Both the position numbers and the translations under genes were made by a program. Source: Phoebastria nigripes (Eukaryota > Chordata > Aves > Procellariiformes > Diomedeidae). Taken from it: 64,000 nt of DNA. The stretch spans positions 600,149 to 664,148 of the forward strand of contig JAYKAV010000467.1 in assembly GCA_035582835.1 (NCBI GenBank). The letters run 5' to 3'. The stretch's first letter is position 1; each line of letters opens with the position of its first letter. Of the stretch, positions 36,098 through 49,053 are shown one piece after another. The notes below the pieces were generated by a model. The model was not told where the DNA came from and searched no databases. It worked only from the letters and a program-made list of their open reading frames with translations.

Positions 36098-37040
36098 ACC
36101 ATTTCCGTTTCCTGGCTGGATTACTTAAGTGCATATTACAAAGGAAGAAACATCTCTATTATTTGCAGTTGTTGTGGTTATGTGGGCAAGGAGCAGTAAG
36201 AACAGTTGTGTGCATCTTCATATTAAAAACAAAAGTGTGTTCAGAAAAGTGGGAGGGGCAGAATATGCTCTGAACACAGCAAATTTAGCTGATTAAGAAC
36301 TCAAATTTGGCCGTAACAGTACGGAATTAATAGCTACTGTTTGAATTGTGACTCAATAGTATTGCAGGAATCCTTCTACATACCCACCAATATCTGAGGT
36401 TCCTAAGTGGTAGATTTATAGTTTTGTTGCCAAGCTGCCCGCTGAACCATGATGCATATGTCCCATGTGGATAGTACAGCATCCAGGGATTCAGTCTACT
36501 CAGTTACAGGTTGTCCTGAGAAAGCCTCTGCTGTGTGCTACAGCACTAAAGAGCTGGACTCCACTAACAGTTCTCTTCTGAGTCCTCTCCTTTTCCCTAT
36601 GAGAAGAAAGCAGGACCCAGGAAGCACTTGCAGTGTTTGAAGAGGATGGAAGAACAACCTCTGAGTGGGGGAGCATGTGGCAGGCTGCCAGCAGATAGAA
36701 GGACGGGAAAGCAGCATGTGATAGGAGAACAGATAAAGCAGAAGAGTGGAAAGAGTTGTGGGAGCCAGTTTATTACCCCAATTGGCAAGGTTCATAGGTA
36801 TGTTCCTGTATGTTGTATGTTATACAGAGGCACTCAACTCCTCTTAGCAACCAACTCTATTTAACATCTTATTTAAATAAAGATTTAGCTAAGTCCCTTC
36901 TCAGACTACCATCTTATTCATGCTAAGCCACTTGGATTTCATTGTATTAGTAAAAACTACCTAATGTAAGCAATATCAGAATAAAGTGATAGAAAAGACT
37001 GTTGGCTTATACACAAAGAGCTGTGAGATAAGGCTTGATA

Positions 37041-37110
37041 GCTTACAAGTCAGGAAGCCTGGTTCTGTGTCCAGCTTTGTCACTCCCTTTTGAGAAGCAG
37101 CTGTCCTCCT
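37041..37110 (+). repeat. Ancient MIR-like SINE remnant (candidate)
   Basis: AGTCAGGAAGCCTGGTTCTG followed by TGTCCAGCTTTGTCACTCCC matches, in sense orientation, the MIR core (gactcaggagacctgggttctattcccagctctgccact). Confidence 0.5.
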
Positions 37111-37905
37111 GCTCGTTTGCCCTGTGTATAAGGACATTTTCTTTTGGAAGGACCTTCAAGCTCTCTGCTTGATGCAGTGGGTAGGTCTTTTAGCCAAACC
37201 TTTTGAGTTGACTTCTCCTTGCAGAGTAGAGAAGACCTCTTTCCAGAAGGACATTTTTTGTTGTTGTTTTATTTTAATGAAACATATTTGGATTTTGGGT
37301 TTAATATTTCTTGGGAAAATCTAAGTGGAGGAGAGCAATAGTTCATTCTCTAGTCAAAGTGAAATATGGATGATATTTTGTAATTCTCTCAATGCTCTTC
37401 TGTCCAGGAGATAAAGAATAAAGAAAAAATTCAGCTGGGGGACTGGGGAGCTGGGGTCCATTCCATCAAAATTTGATGTAGAAGTTTTTTTGTTTTCACC
37501 TGGTCTCTGTTTGTAGGTTCTTTTCTGAATTGAGTGTTTCCGTAATGTGAGACAAAGCAGCTTTCTAATATGTTTGGCATATACCTGCATATTTAATCAT
37601 GTGCTATATATAGCATTTATATTGCATATAGTGCAGGCAATGGCAGTTTCACAGAATCTATGGAAACACTCTCCCCTGCATCCCCCCCAACAACTGTGCT
37701 GATGTTGCTTCTTCCACCATCTGACATGAGCATGGGAATTGGAATAATTTTTCTCTTCTCATCTTCTTCATTTAAATTAAGAAGTTATATGTCTTTCACA
37801 CATTTCAGAAACATTTTTGGGGAGGTGCATGTGCAGCAAGAACAATAATGAGTTTTATTTTAAAACCTAATCCTTGTTTACAGTATATCCATTGGCTATA
37901 TGTTT

Positions 37906-37933
37906 AAAAAAAAAAGGGGGGGGGGGGGCGGGG
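37906..37933. repeat. Adjacent A10 and G13 homopolymers
   Basis: Ten A are followed directly by thirteen G, one C and four more G. A purine-only segment follows shortly after. It is likely length-polymorphic and error-prone in sequencing. Confidence 0.9.
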
Positions 37934-38021
37934 CAGCGGCGAGAGAAAAAAAACAAGACCCAAACACTCCAAAAGTCTAGCATTCAGCAGCAGTGCAAGT
38001 TTTATAAGTGTGCAGGCAGTA

Positions 38022-38100
38022 ACAGGGAAAGATTAAACCACCTGCCCAATGTCTCTGGTTGCTGAAGGCCTGCTTCACTTCTAAGACTCCATTTACTTTT
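38022..38100 (-). repeat. Ancient MIR-like SINE remnant (candidate)
   Basis: AGGGAAAGATTAAACCACCT followed by GCCCAATGTCTCTGGTTGCT resembles the reverse complement of the MIR 3' half (agagattaagtgacttgcccaaggtc). The match is weak. Confidence 0.35.
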
Positions 38101-39203
38101 CTTTTTTTCCTCCTTATTTTACATGGGTTGTCTGAGGACTTATTTCAGGTTTTGGTACTTTTAAAGGCATTCATGTTGTCTGCTGTACTGGCTTGTGTAG
38201 GTGAAAATACCATTATTTAAGCTTTACAACTAAAAATATTCTTGCACATAAAAAATTTTCCAAGCCAGTCCCAATGTGTCAGAAAACTGTTCTGAGGCAG
38301 TATATGTAAAGCAAGCAGCAATCAGTGCAGTCAGTCAAAATTATGTTCTAAATCTCTGGTTGCATCAGTGTCCCAGAAGTGAAGAACATTTTAATTCTTG
38401 AAAAAAAAAAATCATTAAAATTAAAAGGCCTGTTTTGTGTCGATGCTACGTAGATGATTTTCAGTTGATTTGAAAGCAATTAACAATGGGTTTTCTCTTC
38501 CCTTTTTTCCCACTGTACAAGGCATTCTTTGAATTAAAAATATTCAGCTTCTTTACCTCATTTTTTACTCTAGATTTGATTCTTTTTTTTTGTGTTCTCA
38601 TTATTTCAGTGGGGATCTGGTATTTTTCCCTTTTATGAAACTTTTAAAATGTTTCCCCTTTGCTAGCAAATGCAAAAAGTGCTTTTAATCAAGGCAACAT
38701 GGTTCATCCTGGTTCATCTATGCTAGTCAATGTTGATTCAGAGGCATTTCTTGCTGATAACTCTGCAAAAAGAGGTTATTTGGGGGCAGAAGACGAATCC
38801 CCAGTATTATTCCATTGCTTCGGATACTGGATGTTCCCAAGAACACTAACAAAATGCAGACCAGTGATATCTTTCAAAAGGTACACTTTGTATCTGGTTT
38901 TCTGACCCAGAAATATATTCTGCACAAGCCCCATTCATAAATAAGCGGAAAACATTCTGGATAATTAGTGAAACTGATGTTCTTAACTCACTATGAGTGG
39001 AAACATGCTGTAGGCTACATTGAATCTCATTTCTTGACTGATGCTCTCTGCTTTTCAAACAGCTGAGGTATATTCTCAGTGACGTCCACTCTCTGTTTGG
39101 CAAACATCATCCCATGAGGCATCACTGCAGAAAAATCAACTGGAAAATGGATTTGAATTCTTAAATAACTGGCCATGTGGTTCTGGCCCCTGCTCATAGC
39201 ACC

Positions 39204-40031
39204 ACAGAATCATAGAATGATTTAGCTTGGAAAAGACCCTTAAGATCAAGTCCAACCACAAACCTAACACTGCCAAGTCCACCACTAAACCATGTCCCTA
39301 AGCACCACATCTACACGTCTTCTCAGTACCCCCAGTACCTCAGGAATGATGACTCAACCACTTCCCTGGGCAGCCTGTTCCAATACTTGACAACCCTTTC
39401 AGTGAAGAATTTTTTCTTAATACCTAATCTAAACCTCCCCTGGCGCAACTTGAGGCCATTTCCTCTTGTCCTTTTGCTTGTTATTTGGGAGAAGAAACTG
39501 ACACCCACCTTGCTATAACCTCCTTTCAGGTAGTTGTAGAGAGCGGTAAGTTCTCCCCTGAGCCTCCTCTTCTCCAGGCTAAACAACCCCAGTTCCCTCA
39601 GCTGCTCCTCATAAGACTTGTTCTCCAGACCCTTCACCAGCTTCGTTGCCCTTCTCTGGACACACTCCAGCACCTCAATGTCTTTCTTGTGGCGAGGGGC
39701 CCAAAACTGAACACAGTATTCGAGGTGCAGCCTCACCAGTGCCGAGTACAGGGGGACGATCACCTCCCTACTCCTGCTGGCCACACTATTTCTGATATAA
39801 GCCAGGGTGCTATTGGCCTTCTTGGCCACCTGGGCACACTGCCGGCTCATATTCAGGCAGCTGTCAACCAACACCCCTAGGTCCTTTTCCGCCGGGCAGC
39901 TTTCCAGCCATTCTCCCCCAAGCCTGTAGCGTTGCATGGGGTTGTTATGATCCAAGTGCAGGACCCAGCACTTGGCCTTGTTGAATCTCATACAATTGGT
40001 CTTGGCCCATCGATCCAGCCTGTCCAGATCA
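39204..40031 (-). mobile_element. 5'-truncated CR1 LINE, different subfamily
   Basis: The minus-strand 3' end (CACAGAATCATAGAATGATT on the + strand at 39204) is followed by the CR1 3' UTR. That UTR differs from the copy at 17183: it has an extra block (AACACTGCCAAGTCCACCAC) before the ORF. Upstream is ORF2 C-terminal coding from about 39323, including [44 protein letters not shown] and [19 protein letters not shown]. The frame stays open to about 40031, where CR1 similarity stops, so it is well preserved but lacks the catalytic RT motifs. Confidence 0.92.
39323..40031 (-). pseudogene. CR1 ORF2 remnant: C-terminal domain after the reverse transcriptase
   Basis: This is an uninterrupted minus-strand frame of about 236 codons over the element, beginning at the truncation near residues [12 protein letters not shown] and ending after [12 protein letters not shown]. 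It lacks the FADD catalytic site and the endonuclease, so it cannot encode active enzyme. The ATG at 40060 lies in host DNA outside the element. Confidence 0.88.
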
Positions 40032-42314
40032 ATGCTTGAAATCAGCAGATCTTTGTGCATCTTCTCTCCCTGAGTTTATCCTTCTTTGGTTGGTTGGTTT
40101 CTAGTTTTGGTTTTTTTCAGAGGTGCTGGTAGAGTTCTGCCTTTCCCAAATGGTTATTTTGTAATGAGGACGTGCCTGAAGACACACAGCTAGCTGAGCA
40201 AGCAGTGCCATAGTTCATATATGAGTATGCCTTCCTTACACATATTCACATGATACTGCATCGTTTTCATAGCAATGACATTTCTTTCCCAAGAAAAAAT
40301 AGTTTAAGGACATTTGTGGAAGAGGCACTAAAAGGAGAACAGAAGCAATTGCATTCCAGTCGGATTCAGTTTAACTTGTTTGTGAATAACTATTTTCACT
40401 ATTGTTCCAGATCTCCTCCTCAGTAATTAACAACTGCGGAAAGTCCTAGTCTTTTAATTAATATATGGATATATTACAGAGTTGAATACTAGCTCTTCAT
40501 GTGCAGATGGCCATCTCCACTGTGAACTGTTATGCTTTAGTTTCAATGGAAAAACACAGCATAACGCTCTCCCTCTCTCTCTCCCCTGAGACCTATGAGG
40601 TATATACTTTGCCTTACTAAAGAACCCTCCAGTAGATTCTTTCATCCCATGTCTATGTTCAATTCAGGTTTCTTTTCTATAGAGCATATAAAGGAATATG
40701 ACATAGACCAGTTAAAAAAGCCTACATTTTAGCAATGCAGTATTAATTAGAAGAAAATATTTGGGCTCTGCCATTCATTTTTGTATGAGTAACTGATTTA
40801 TTTCTGCAGCATAAGAAGTGAGCAGATATTTTTCTAAAGAATTATTTTTAAATTGTATACAAGAAGATTATGTGCAGGTCTTCTGGAACCTAGTTAATTG
40901 ATCAAACTGACTGTAGATTACACTAATGATATGGCTGCAACACCTGACCAGTGGTTGTATTCACCACAATGTTTGGCTTCTTACGGCCCTACAGGACAGG
41001 AACAATGAGAATCTAGATCTTATGAAACACTTTTCATCTTTGTACTTCTAAAATTTCGGAATTTTAATGTTCCAGCTCCTAAGTGGTACAGGAAAGAACA
41101 GGATCATAAATACAAGTGCGTAATTCTCACAATTAACTGTATTTAGTAGCTGATGCTTGAATGCAAGTAACAGACTTTTCTAGCTGGGATGAATGACATG
41201 AGAGTCGTGGCAGTTTTTCCTTGCTTTCCCTAATGAACTCTTTAGTAACTTGGCCATTTTCCATATTATGGACTAAAGTATTGCTTTGCCTATGCTACCG
41301 CCTGATTGTCATGGCTTTTAATCTACTGTGCAACCATCATGTACATCCATCTGTACTACTGCTTGAATTTCAGGAAGGTTGGCTCTCTGGAACAAAGTTA
41401 TTCACATTAAATATTTATACCTATTAAATATATACAGAAAAATAAATCATACTCTTGCAATGTTTTAGGGCCCAATCCATCTTCTATACGTAACATTAGC
41501 AGGAGAGATGCACACAGTTGTCATTTGATCCAACAGTAGAAGCCAATACTATCTGAACATTTTCTGTCCATCCATTTTGCAATAACGTCATGGTATGTGC
41601 AACTCTTGCCACACAGATGAGTTTATCACCAAGGCATATGCTTACACTTTAAAGTCAGTGGAAACTTTGCCCTTATTTCTATGAAGCCAGAATTTCTCTG
41701 CAGAGTTCCTGCTGCCAGCTGTCCCAAGGAAGCAGGAGCTTCCTTTCCCTTAACCTTTTGCATATGATAGTCCAATGCTCCTTTTGAATGAGTAGTTAAT
41801 GTGGGGCATTCATTACCCATAAGGAAGCCAATGTATGGATGAAACAGCATCATTCTTTGAAGTGAGTTTAATAATGGGATATGATATTCTGTTTATAAAG
41901 CATCCTTGTTTTATTACAGTAATAAAAAGAAACTCTCAGAAGAATAATTCTGCAACACTTTGTGGAACATGGAAGCTGTATGCCATTTAAAGAGTGTCTC
42001 CATCAGGCTGTAATTCAACTATCAGCCTTTCAGCTAGCTTCAGTTAGCATCCTTAGCAGCTGACAACCTAGCAAATCCCTACCAGCTGAGGACTGGCCTA
42101 TACACCTGACTTCGTCTCCGTGCTAATGTATAAGGGAATCTCAGTTGTTTCCCATTGCTATTCAGCCAGTTTCTGGATTATATTAACTTCAGCTTTTATT
42201 TTATTGCCCCTGTCTTTGGCTCTGTCCTGATCTGTATATCAGCTTCTGCACTATATTCTCCCAACCTACCTAGTTCTTAACTTCATCCTTATTCCTGATC
42301 TTGTTTTCTGTCAC
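40032..42314 (+). other. RAB3C intron, unique segment (no gene seen)
   Basis: This is noncoding sequence. A short stretch at 40151-40215 contains GACACACAGCTAGCTGAGCA, similar to the reverse complement of the MIR-type block aaggtcacacagctagtaag, and may be a further SINE remnant. Nothing else recognisable. Confidence 0.5.
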
Positions 42315-43195
42315 GCTGTGTGGTTGACATGCCTGAGGGATGGGATGCCATCCAGAGGGACCTGGACAAGCTCGAGAAGTGGGCCCATGTGAACCTCAGG
42401 AGGTTCAACAAGGCCAAGTGCAAGGTCCTGCACCTGGGTCAGGGCAACTCCCCGTATCAATACAGGCTGGGCAATGAAGGGATTGAGAGCAGCCCTGCAG
42501 AGAAGGACTTGGAGGTACTGGTGGATGAAAAGCTGGACATGAACAGGCAATGTGCGCTCCAAGCCCAGAAGGTCAACCATATCCTGGGCTGCATCAAAAG
42601 AAGCATGGCCAGCAGGTTGAGGGAGGTGATTCTGCCCCTCTACTCTGCTCTGGTGAGACCCCACCTGGAGTACTGCGTCCAGCTCTGGAGTCCGCAGTAT
42701 GGGAAAGACATGGACCTGTTGGAGCAGGTCCAGAGGAGGGCCACGAAAATGATCAGGGGGATGGAACACCTCTCCTGTGAAGAAAGGCTGAGAGAGTTGG
42801 GGTTATTGAGCCTGGAGAAGAGAAGGCTTCGGGGAGACCTTATTGCAGCCTTTCAGTATTTAAAGGGGCCTTATAAGAAAGATGGGGACAGACTTTTGAG
42901 TAGGACCTGTTGTGATAGGACAAGGGGGAATGGTTTTAAACTAAAAGAGGGTAGATTTAGACTAGATATAAGGAAGAAATTTTTTACCATGAGCGTGGTG
43001 AAACCCTGGAACAGGTTGCCCAGAGAGGTGGTAGATGCCCCATCCCTGGAAACATTCCAGGTCAGGTTGGACAGGGCTCTGAGCAACCTGATCTGGTTGA
43101 AGATGTCCCTGCCCACGGCAGGGGGGTTGGACTAGATGACCTTTAAAAAGTCCCTTCCAATCCAAACTATTCTATGATTCTGTGATTCTATGATA
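42315..43195 (+). mobile_element. 5'-truncated CR1 LINE with a long open frame
   Basis: This is an approximately 880-bp CR1 3' end in sense orientation, of the same subfamily as the element at 17183-20545. It starts just after the position of the FADD motif ([20 protein letters not shown]). It runs without a stop through the ORF2 C-terminus, the 3' UTR block GGTTGGACTAGATGACCTTT, and octamer repeats (ATTCTATG, ATTCTGTG, ATTCTATG) ending at 43195. No clear target-site duplication is seen, as usual for CR1. Preservation suggests a comparatively recent insertion. Confidence 0.94.
42320..43135 (+). pseudogene. CR1 ORF2 remnant: 271-codon C-terminal frame
   Basis: The frame is intact to its natural stop. 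It contains [73 protein letters not shown], and [20 protein letters not shown]. The catalytic RT palm and endonuclease lie in the lost 5' part, so the product would be non-functional. The ATG is incidental. It serves as an internal reference showing the one-base deletion and stop in the copy at 17539-18309. Confidence 0.88.
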
Positions 43196-46100
43196 GTGAT
43201 ACCTCCTTCTGACTGACTTCCTTAGCCTTTCTTCTGTCATGCCTGCTTCTAGCTGCGGATGCTGTGTTACTCTGTGGTTGGCATTCCTCACCTTTTACCT
43301 GCCTTCAAACTGTATCTGACCTTGCAGCATGTGTACACCTCTGCTTGTGTACCTTAGCCAGACCTCTCATAACTCTTTTGCTTGACCTTTTAGCTTTTCT
43401 TTCTGATTTGGCCACACTTTTACTCCTGCTTCTTCTTTAGGTCCTATATTCAAGTTGGAGCACACTGACAGCTGAAGTTTCCCATCCCCAAGTGCTAGCT
43501 TAATTTGTGTTTTCTGTTAGCCTTCAAGTCCCAACTCCAACAGTAACTGAGGACGAAACTCAGAGGATGTGAGTGTTTAAAAGATAAAATAAGAAGGAAG
43601 TTGAGCAAATTTGTGCAGAGAAGGACTGTTTATATGCATATATCTATGACTTGACTAGATATTCTCCAGATCTTCTTCAGGCCTTTTCTATTTTCATAAC
43701 AGCAAGCCCGTAAGTGTTCTCAATATTTCTTTTACAACTTTGTTTTTCAAGCCCAGCAGGACCTGTACAAGAGAGCCTTTTAATGTGGATGTGCTCTCAG
43801 GCATTTTCTGTCCACTCCAGAGCTTATTTTAGACCAACATTAAGTGCAAAATCTAATTCTGCTGAAGTGGGGAAATGCTCCAGGCTAAGAGATGATAAAA
43901 TTATCAAATTCCACTCTTTTCTCAGGATAGACTGTAGTTTTCTGAGAAAACAATGATGGATGTAGAGCACTGAGTATTGAATCACAGTTGCCACCACACC
44001 ATTGCATATAGAAAGCACTGGTCTTATATAAACTCTTTTCTGGGGTCAAATTTGTTTGATGAATGTTTGCAATCCCTTTGTATGAGACAGCTTTATATCA
44101 TGTTCAGCTGAATCACTTTAACATTACATTAAATCAATGATGTCTGCCATTGTGCAAATTATATACAATCATGATGACAAATTAATTTCTATAAGGGTGT
44201 ATTCTGGGTAATTCAGTAAAAATGTGCCAAGCTGCCCATTCTGGATCTGGATCAAATTTATACTGCAATGTTTTCCCATATACTTGTGGAAGCATAAATG
44301 TCATTAGCAAATAACTCAGAAGTTCCTAAAATATAACTTTAAAATACACAATTTCTGGCAGAATCCAGTTGCTGTGATAACTGCATGTATACTCCACAAG
44401 TCTTGATAAAACAGACTTTATATAAATATCAAGCTATAATACACCAGAAGACTGTCTTTGTAGTCTTAAGACCACTGAGGAAAGCAATGGAAATGCATTC
44501 ATTTGTTACTATCCTTGGGACGTGGACAGATACAGAGAAGATGGATATTTTCCATATTGAAGTGTAATGCAAATTGCTTATCACCTTCAGGGGTTTTCTC
44601 AAAAAAAAACCAAAAAGAGAGGCTGCAAGTGCATATTATTGTCTTACTATTCCTTAGATACAGGTTTCATTCATAGATGGAAATATGGAACTTCAGTATT
44701 TCAGTGGAGTAGCCTTAATATTTAAGCTGAGAATTATGTCAATGTGTTTTTCAGGAAATTGAAACAGCTGTTAGATTTTTAAATAAGAGCTTTTGTGGAG
44801 GTGCTGAATTGGAATAAATCACCCACATTTAATGGAGACTATCTAAAATATTTCCTCTCGCTTAGTAGGAAGCTATGGGTAGATATATTGCAGCATGAAG
44901 AAATCAATCCTTTATCCTGCTCACCCTGAAAAATTATTGGTATAATTCCAGGAATACCTCTGTCTTAAAAAAATGATTGTTTAGACCTAAGCTGCCTCAT
45001 ACTAAGAAAACTCTGCAACACAGATTATACCATTTCTGGGTGAGTTCAGAATACAGAGAAATTAATATCTTCCTGCAAAGGTGCTTTCTTTTTTTGATGT
45101 CAGATGCATTTATCAAGATATATAATGTGGGGATGTTGGTAAAATGTTTTTAATTTCTCTGACATCTAGCCTACCACAGCTAGTCTAAAGGACATGAAAA
45201 GCTGTTTCTTCAAATGTCTGGTGTCAAGATGATTTCTATAGTGATTTACACAACAGACAGTAAATAAATTATACTCTTGTCAAATTAAAATAGGTAGTTG
45301 AACCTTAGTAATGCAAATGCTGTTGTGCAGCTCCCCCTTTAAAAAATTTCATTTGGAAAGTAAACAATTAAAATTGCTCTTCTTCCAGAATTCACATTCA
45401 TTTGATCTGTTCTTTGGGGAACTAAAAAGACAAACTCCTAAAAGAAAAGAAAAAAATACAAAGGAGTTGGTGTTGCTTCAATTTGGCATAATTAAAATTA
45501 TTCTGAAGGTGCTGTAAGCCTAATTCTACAGCCCTTACAAACTGACCCATCTATTTCAGCAGGCTTGAGGAGAGCCTTGCTAGAAATCCACATATATAAA
45601 ACCTTGCAATGTCTCATGAGAAGAGGCAAATAAAACATGTACAGAGGGAAAAACTTTAAATAAGACAGATCAGCCTAGCTGTGCTATGTTTACAAACATA
45701 AACAAATAATTTTAAAAAACCCTCAGAATGGTTAGGGCCACCACAAATCGAAAAAAGTGGACTCTCAACTTAAAAGACAGACGTAAGTGTTCTTTTTTAA
45801 TACTGTCAATTGTAGCAGACTTGGTTAGTCCTTCTTAGGCAAATGTTGGTTGTATGGTTTAAATCACAACATTTTCACTTTTTGACTAAATGGGAAGTAA
45901 ATCTCCTGAGTAAACGTTAGGAGGACTACACAGACAAGAAATAAAATAGTCACTTAATGTAAGGAGTGAAAACCTTCACATTAAGAATACAGAAAGTCAG
46001 CCTGGAGGGTCATGAACGAAACCAAGAAACAAGCTTATGTTAGGTGCTTAGTTCAGTTCAGAAATGTTTACTCATTCTGTGGGTTTGAAGTGCAATTATT

Positions 46101-48440
46101 TCCTATAAAAAGTTCGGAAGAAAAAAATTCATGATAAATGAAATAGGCTAATATAGTTGCTTTTCATACAGTTCTCTTCCTAAATACACAATGTAGAAAA
46201 GTACCTATTTGTAATAATTTAGAAAGAAAGCTGTCAATCAAATGAATCATAATAGTTGTCTTAGGATAGTTTTTATATATGAAGAAAAAAGTAATCTAAT
46301 AACCTGCTTTATTTTAGCTGATTTACTGGGCTCTATGAAGTAATGACTTCCAGGCCTCTTTAGCTCATGCTGAACTTGCATCACAATACTTGGTGGGTTA
46401 GTGAAGTACATATCCACCATAGGTCAGAAAGTAATACAAGTCTANCACGAAATAATAAGAAAACAATATAAATCTAAATGTCTATCTTCTGTACAGGTTG
46501 CTTTGGATGAACATGCTAGGCAATCTATGCTAAAAATTTCTGGGAACTGCAATTTTGAACTTTTTATTTCAGAGAATTTTGAAAATATTGCTTTGTGATA
46601 TTATAGACTTGGAAGCTCTGAAGAAAGAACATTAAGTGAGACAGATTAGTTCATGGGGTCTGTGTTTACAAAATCAACCAAATCCAAGAATATATAACAC
46701 AGAATAGAAAGGCCTACTGAACGACAGAAATATTATGAGTTAAACCATTCAAGTAACAGATCCATATTTACCTTAAGAAAGACTGATACTGATCAAGTCT
46801 GGTACACCTGCCAACAGTATTAAAAAAGAACATTTAGCTCTGTCTTTTAAGTTCAGAGTCCATTTTTTTGGTCCAACACTCTAGTAAAATTAGAAATCCA
46901 AATTACTCATGGAGACTGTTGTGGGTTTTACATAATAACTACACGTTCAAGCTCCTGGTCTTTGAACTTAATTCTGTTGTTCCCATTTGTTAAATAACAC
47001 ATCTTGTTAAGATAGTGAATTACACTTAAGAGGAAGCTGCAAGTACTGTGTGGAAAGGTCAGTTTCCAGTAACAAGAGAGGTATGCTCTGTGACTGTCCC
47101 TCAGTCTGAAAAATGCTGTTTCTCCAGCATGGTATTTAATTTGTTTGCATCCAGTAATACAAAGCTAATACTTGAATGAGGCTGGAAGGGATGATTTAGC
47201 AACTAATGGCCCTGAGAGCCAGTATTTCCTGACCTGGCAGTAGCAGTGTAAGTTGCAGATCTGCCAAAGACATGAAGAGGAATGGGGGATTGTGATGGAT
47301 ATCAGAATTCTGTGCAAAGCCTGTGCTAGTAAGAGTAGCTGCATTTCCTGTAACCGTGGCTGTGTTTTTCACGTGGAAATAATATGTGTGTGCATGTCTA
47401 TATTGTCACTAAATCTCTTCTTCATTTTCTTCTTTGTTTCTTGATATTTAAAGTGCTTTAAAAAATATTTTCTGAATAGCATTTTATTTTTTCTTTCTTT
47501 TTTTTCTTTAAGTGAGAGCTTAATTTTTGGCAAAGGTTTAGCGCAGGAATGCTTGGATTATTGCTCACTTCGATCACTACTGATACAAATCAAATAGGTA
47601 TTTTATGAGCTATTCATATTTCTCTAATTTGCAGTGAGGTTCAACTCTGACGTTAGTCTGCTTAAAGAATAAACTGTGACTTTCAATGCTTTACCAGAAT
47701 TGGCAGCTCAAATGTCCAGAAGTTCCAAGCCTGCTAATTCATTCAATGTCTTAGTAAACAGTTAAAATCTTGGTCTCCTTTTAAATCCTTTTTTTGTTCT
47801 AAGTCAGTATCACTGTCAAAAATTCAAGCTCTGGTCTGCTTTTTTCCTGGCTAAATTAGGGATTGGCTTATTCTGCTTTTATTCTAAATTTAAATAACCA
47901 TGGTACAGTAGCTCATGTCAGATGTGGGGAAAATGTTGCCAGTTTCATATAGTGGTTATGAAAGAGGTCTGTCCACAGCTCAGTGGCTATCCTCCAGTGT
48001 ATAGGTGATGGCACATGCTATTGAGTTTTACAACAGAGATGTTTATTGTTACTTTGTTTACTGTTTGTGTTCATATGAATTTATTACACTCAATTTTTTT
48101 TTTTTTAATGTTTCTTTATAACACAGATTGGCAGCCTGTGCAGTTTGGGGGTTTTACTCTGTCCTTTTCCTAGTCATTAAGACACAGATCCATGAAGTGA
48201 TTTAGATGTGCCAAGACCTTTTCTAAAGGCCTGGTTCCAGAGTAGAAATCATACACCCAGATTAGACAACCGAATTTCCTAGTGCATACAGGTAGCTGAA
48301 CATGTAGGACCAGAACTTAAAACAGCCAGATGGTGGCTGGTGTGGAGGGCTGGTATTTGCAAAACAGCAGTAGGAAGCATGGGAAATGATAGGTCTGAGA
48401 TTTTGTGATCCTCAATTAGTTACATTCATGATATCAGAAT
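43196..48440 (+). other. RAB3C intron, unique segment (no gene seen)
   Basis: This is AT-rich noncoding sequence. I found no repeat with clear boundaries and no open frame above about 80 codons. An ambiguous base lies at 46445. Confidence 0.55.
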
Positions 48441-48530
48441 TCATAACATAGAAGCATAGAACAGCCCAGGTTGGAAGGGACCTCGAAAGATCATCTGGTC
48501 CAACCTTTCGTGGGAAAGGGAGCCTAGATT
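48441..48530 (-). mobile_element. Short CR1 3'-end fragment
   Basis: CATAGAAGCATAGAACAGCC followed by CAGGTTGGAAGGGACCTCGA, then AGATCATCTGGTCCAACC, is the reversed CR1 3' terminus. Only about 90 bp are recognisable before the sequence turns into an A-rich tract. Confidence 0.85.
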
Positions 48531-48864
48531 TGGTAAAAAAAATAAAAATTGAATTGTTAAAAAAAAGAATGGAGGGGTTGGAAATGCAAAGAAATTTTTT
48601 ATTATTGTTATTATTTTTAAGTTTTCCCCAGATTGTCCCCTAGAATTCTCTGTAGGGTATATAAAATAGTATGGTTCATATATTTTAAAACTGGGAGAGA
48701 TCACTATAGGTAGCAGTTTTTAAAAAAGCAAATGTCAACAAAGTCTAGCTCAGGAATGCCTTCACCTAACCCAATAAAATGCATGAAAGCATCTGCTGGA
48801 TTTAAGTGGCTTCTGTGTTCTCTCTCTGTATGTTGAGTAACCAGTTTATTCCTAATCTGTTGGA

Positions 48865-48885
48865 GGTGGTGGTGGTGGTGGTGGT
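48865..48885. repeat. (GGT)7 microsatellite
   Basis: There are seven perfect GGT units. In one frame they read as a short valine run, which makes the open frame 48806-49075 look longer than chance would allow. Confidence 0.92.
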
Positions 48886-48990
48886 TAAAGAATTTAGCCA
48901 GGATGGGAGAATTCAGTGCTCACTGCTGCCAGGAGTCAGAGCCACTGTTCTCAACTTCATGGAGAAAATCCAACCTGCAGGTTCTGAATA

Positions 48991-49053
48991 TAAGTCTTCT
49001 CCTTCCGTGTCTATCTGTAGAAGACGTAAATCTTCTCCTTCTATGTCTGTCTG
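48991..49053. repeat. 36-bp tandem duplication
   Basis: TAAGTCTTCTCCTTCCGTGT followed by CTATCTG at 48991 recurs at 49027 as TAAATCTTCTCCTTCTATGT followed by CTGTCTG, about four mismatches over 27 bases. The period is 36 bases. Confidence 0.85.

Larger units (their letters stand above)
35371..39203 (+). other. RAB3C intron, unique segment (no gene seen)
   Basis: This is noncoding sequence. It holds the 121-bp spaced duplication near 36 kb, a SINE-like remnant near 37.05 kb, the A/G homopolymer pair near 37.9 kb and another SINE-like remnant near 38.05 kb. The stretch 36420-36780 is relatively rich in G and A and has several overlapping short frames, but none is conserved-looking. Confidence 0.55.
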
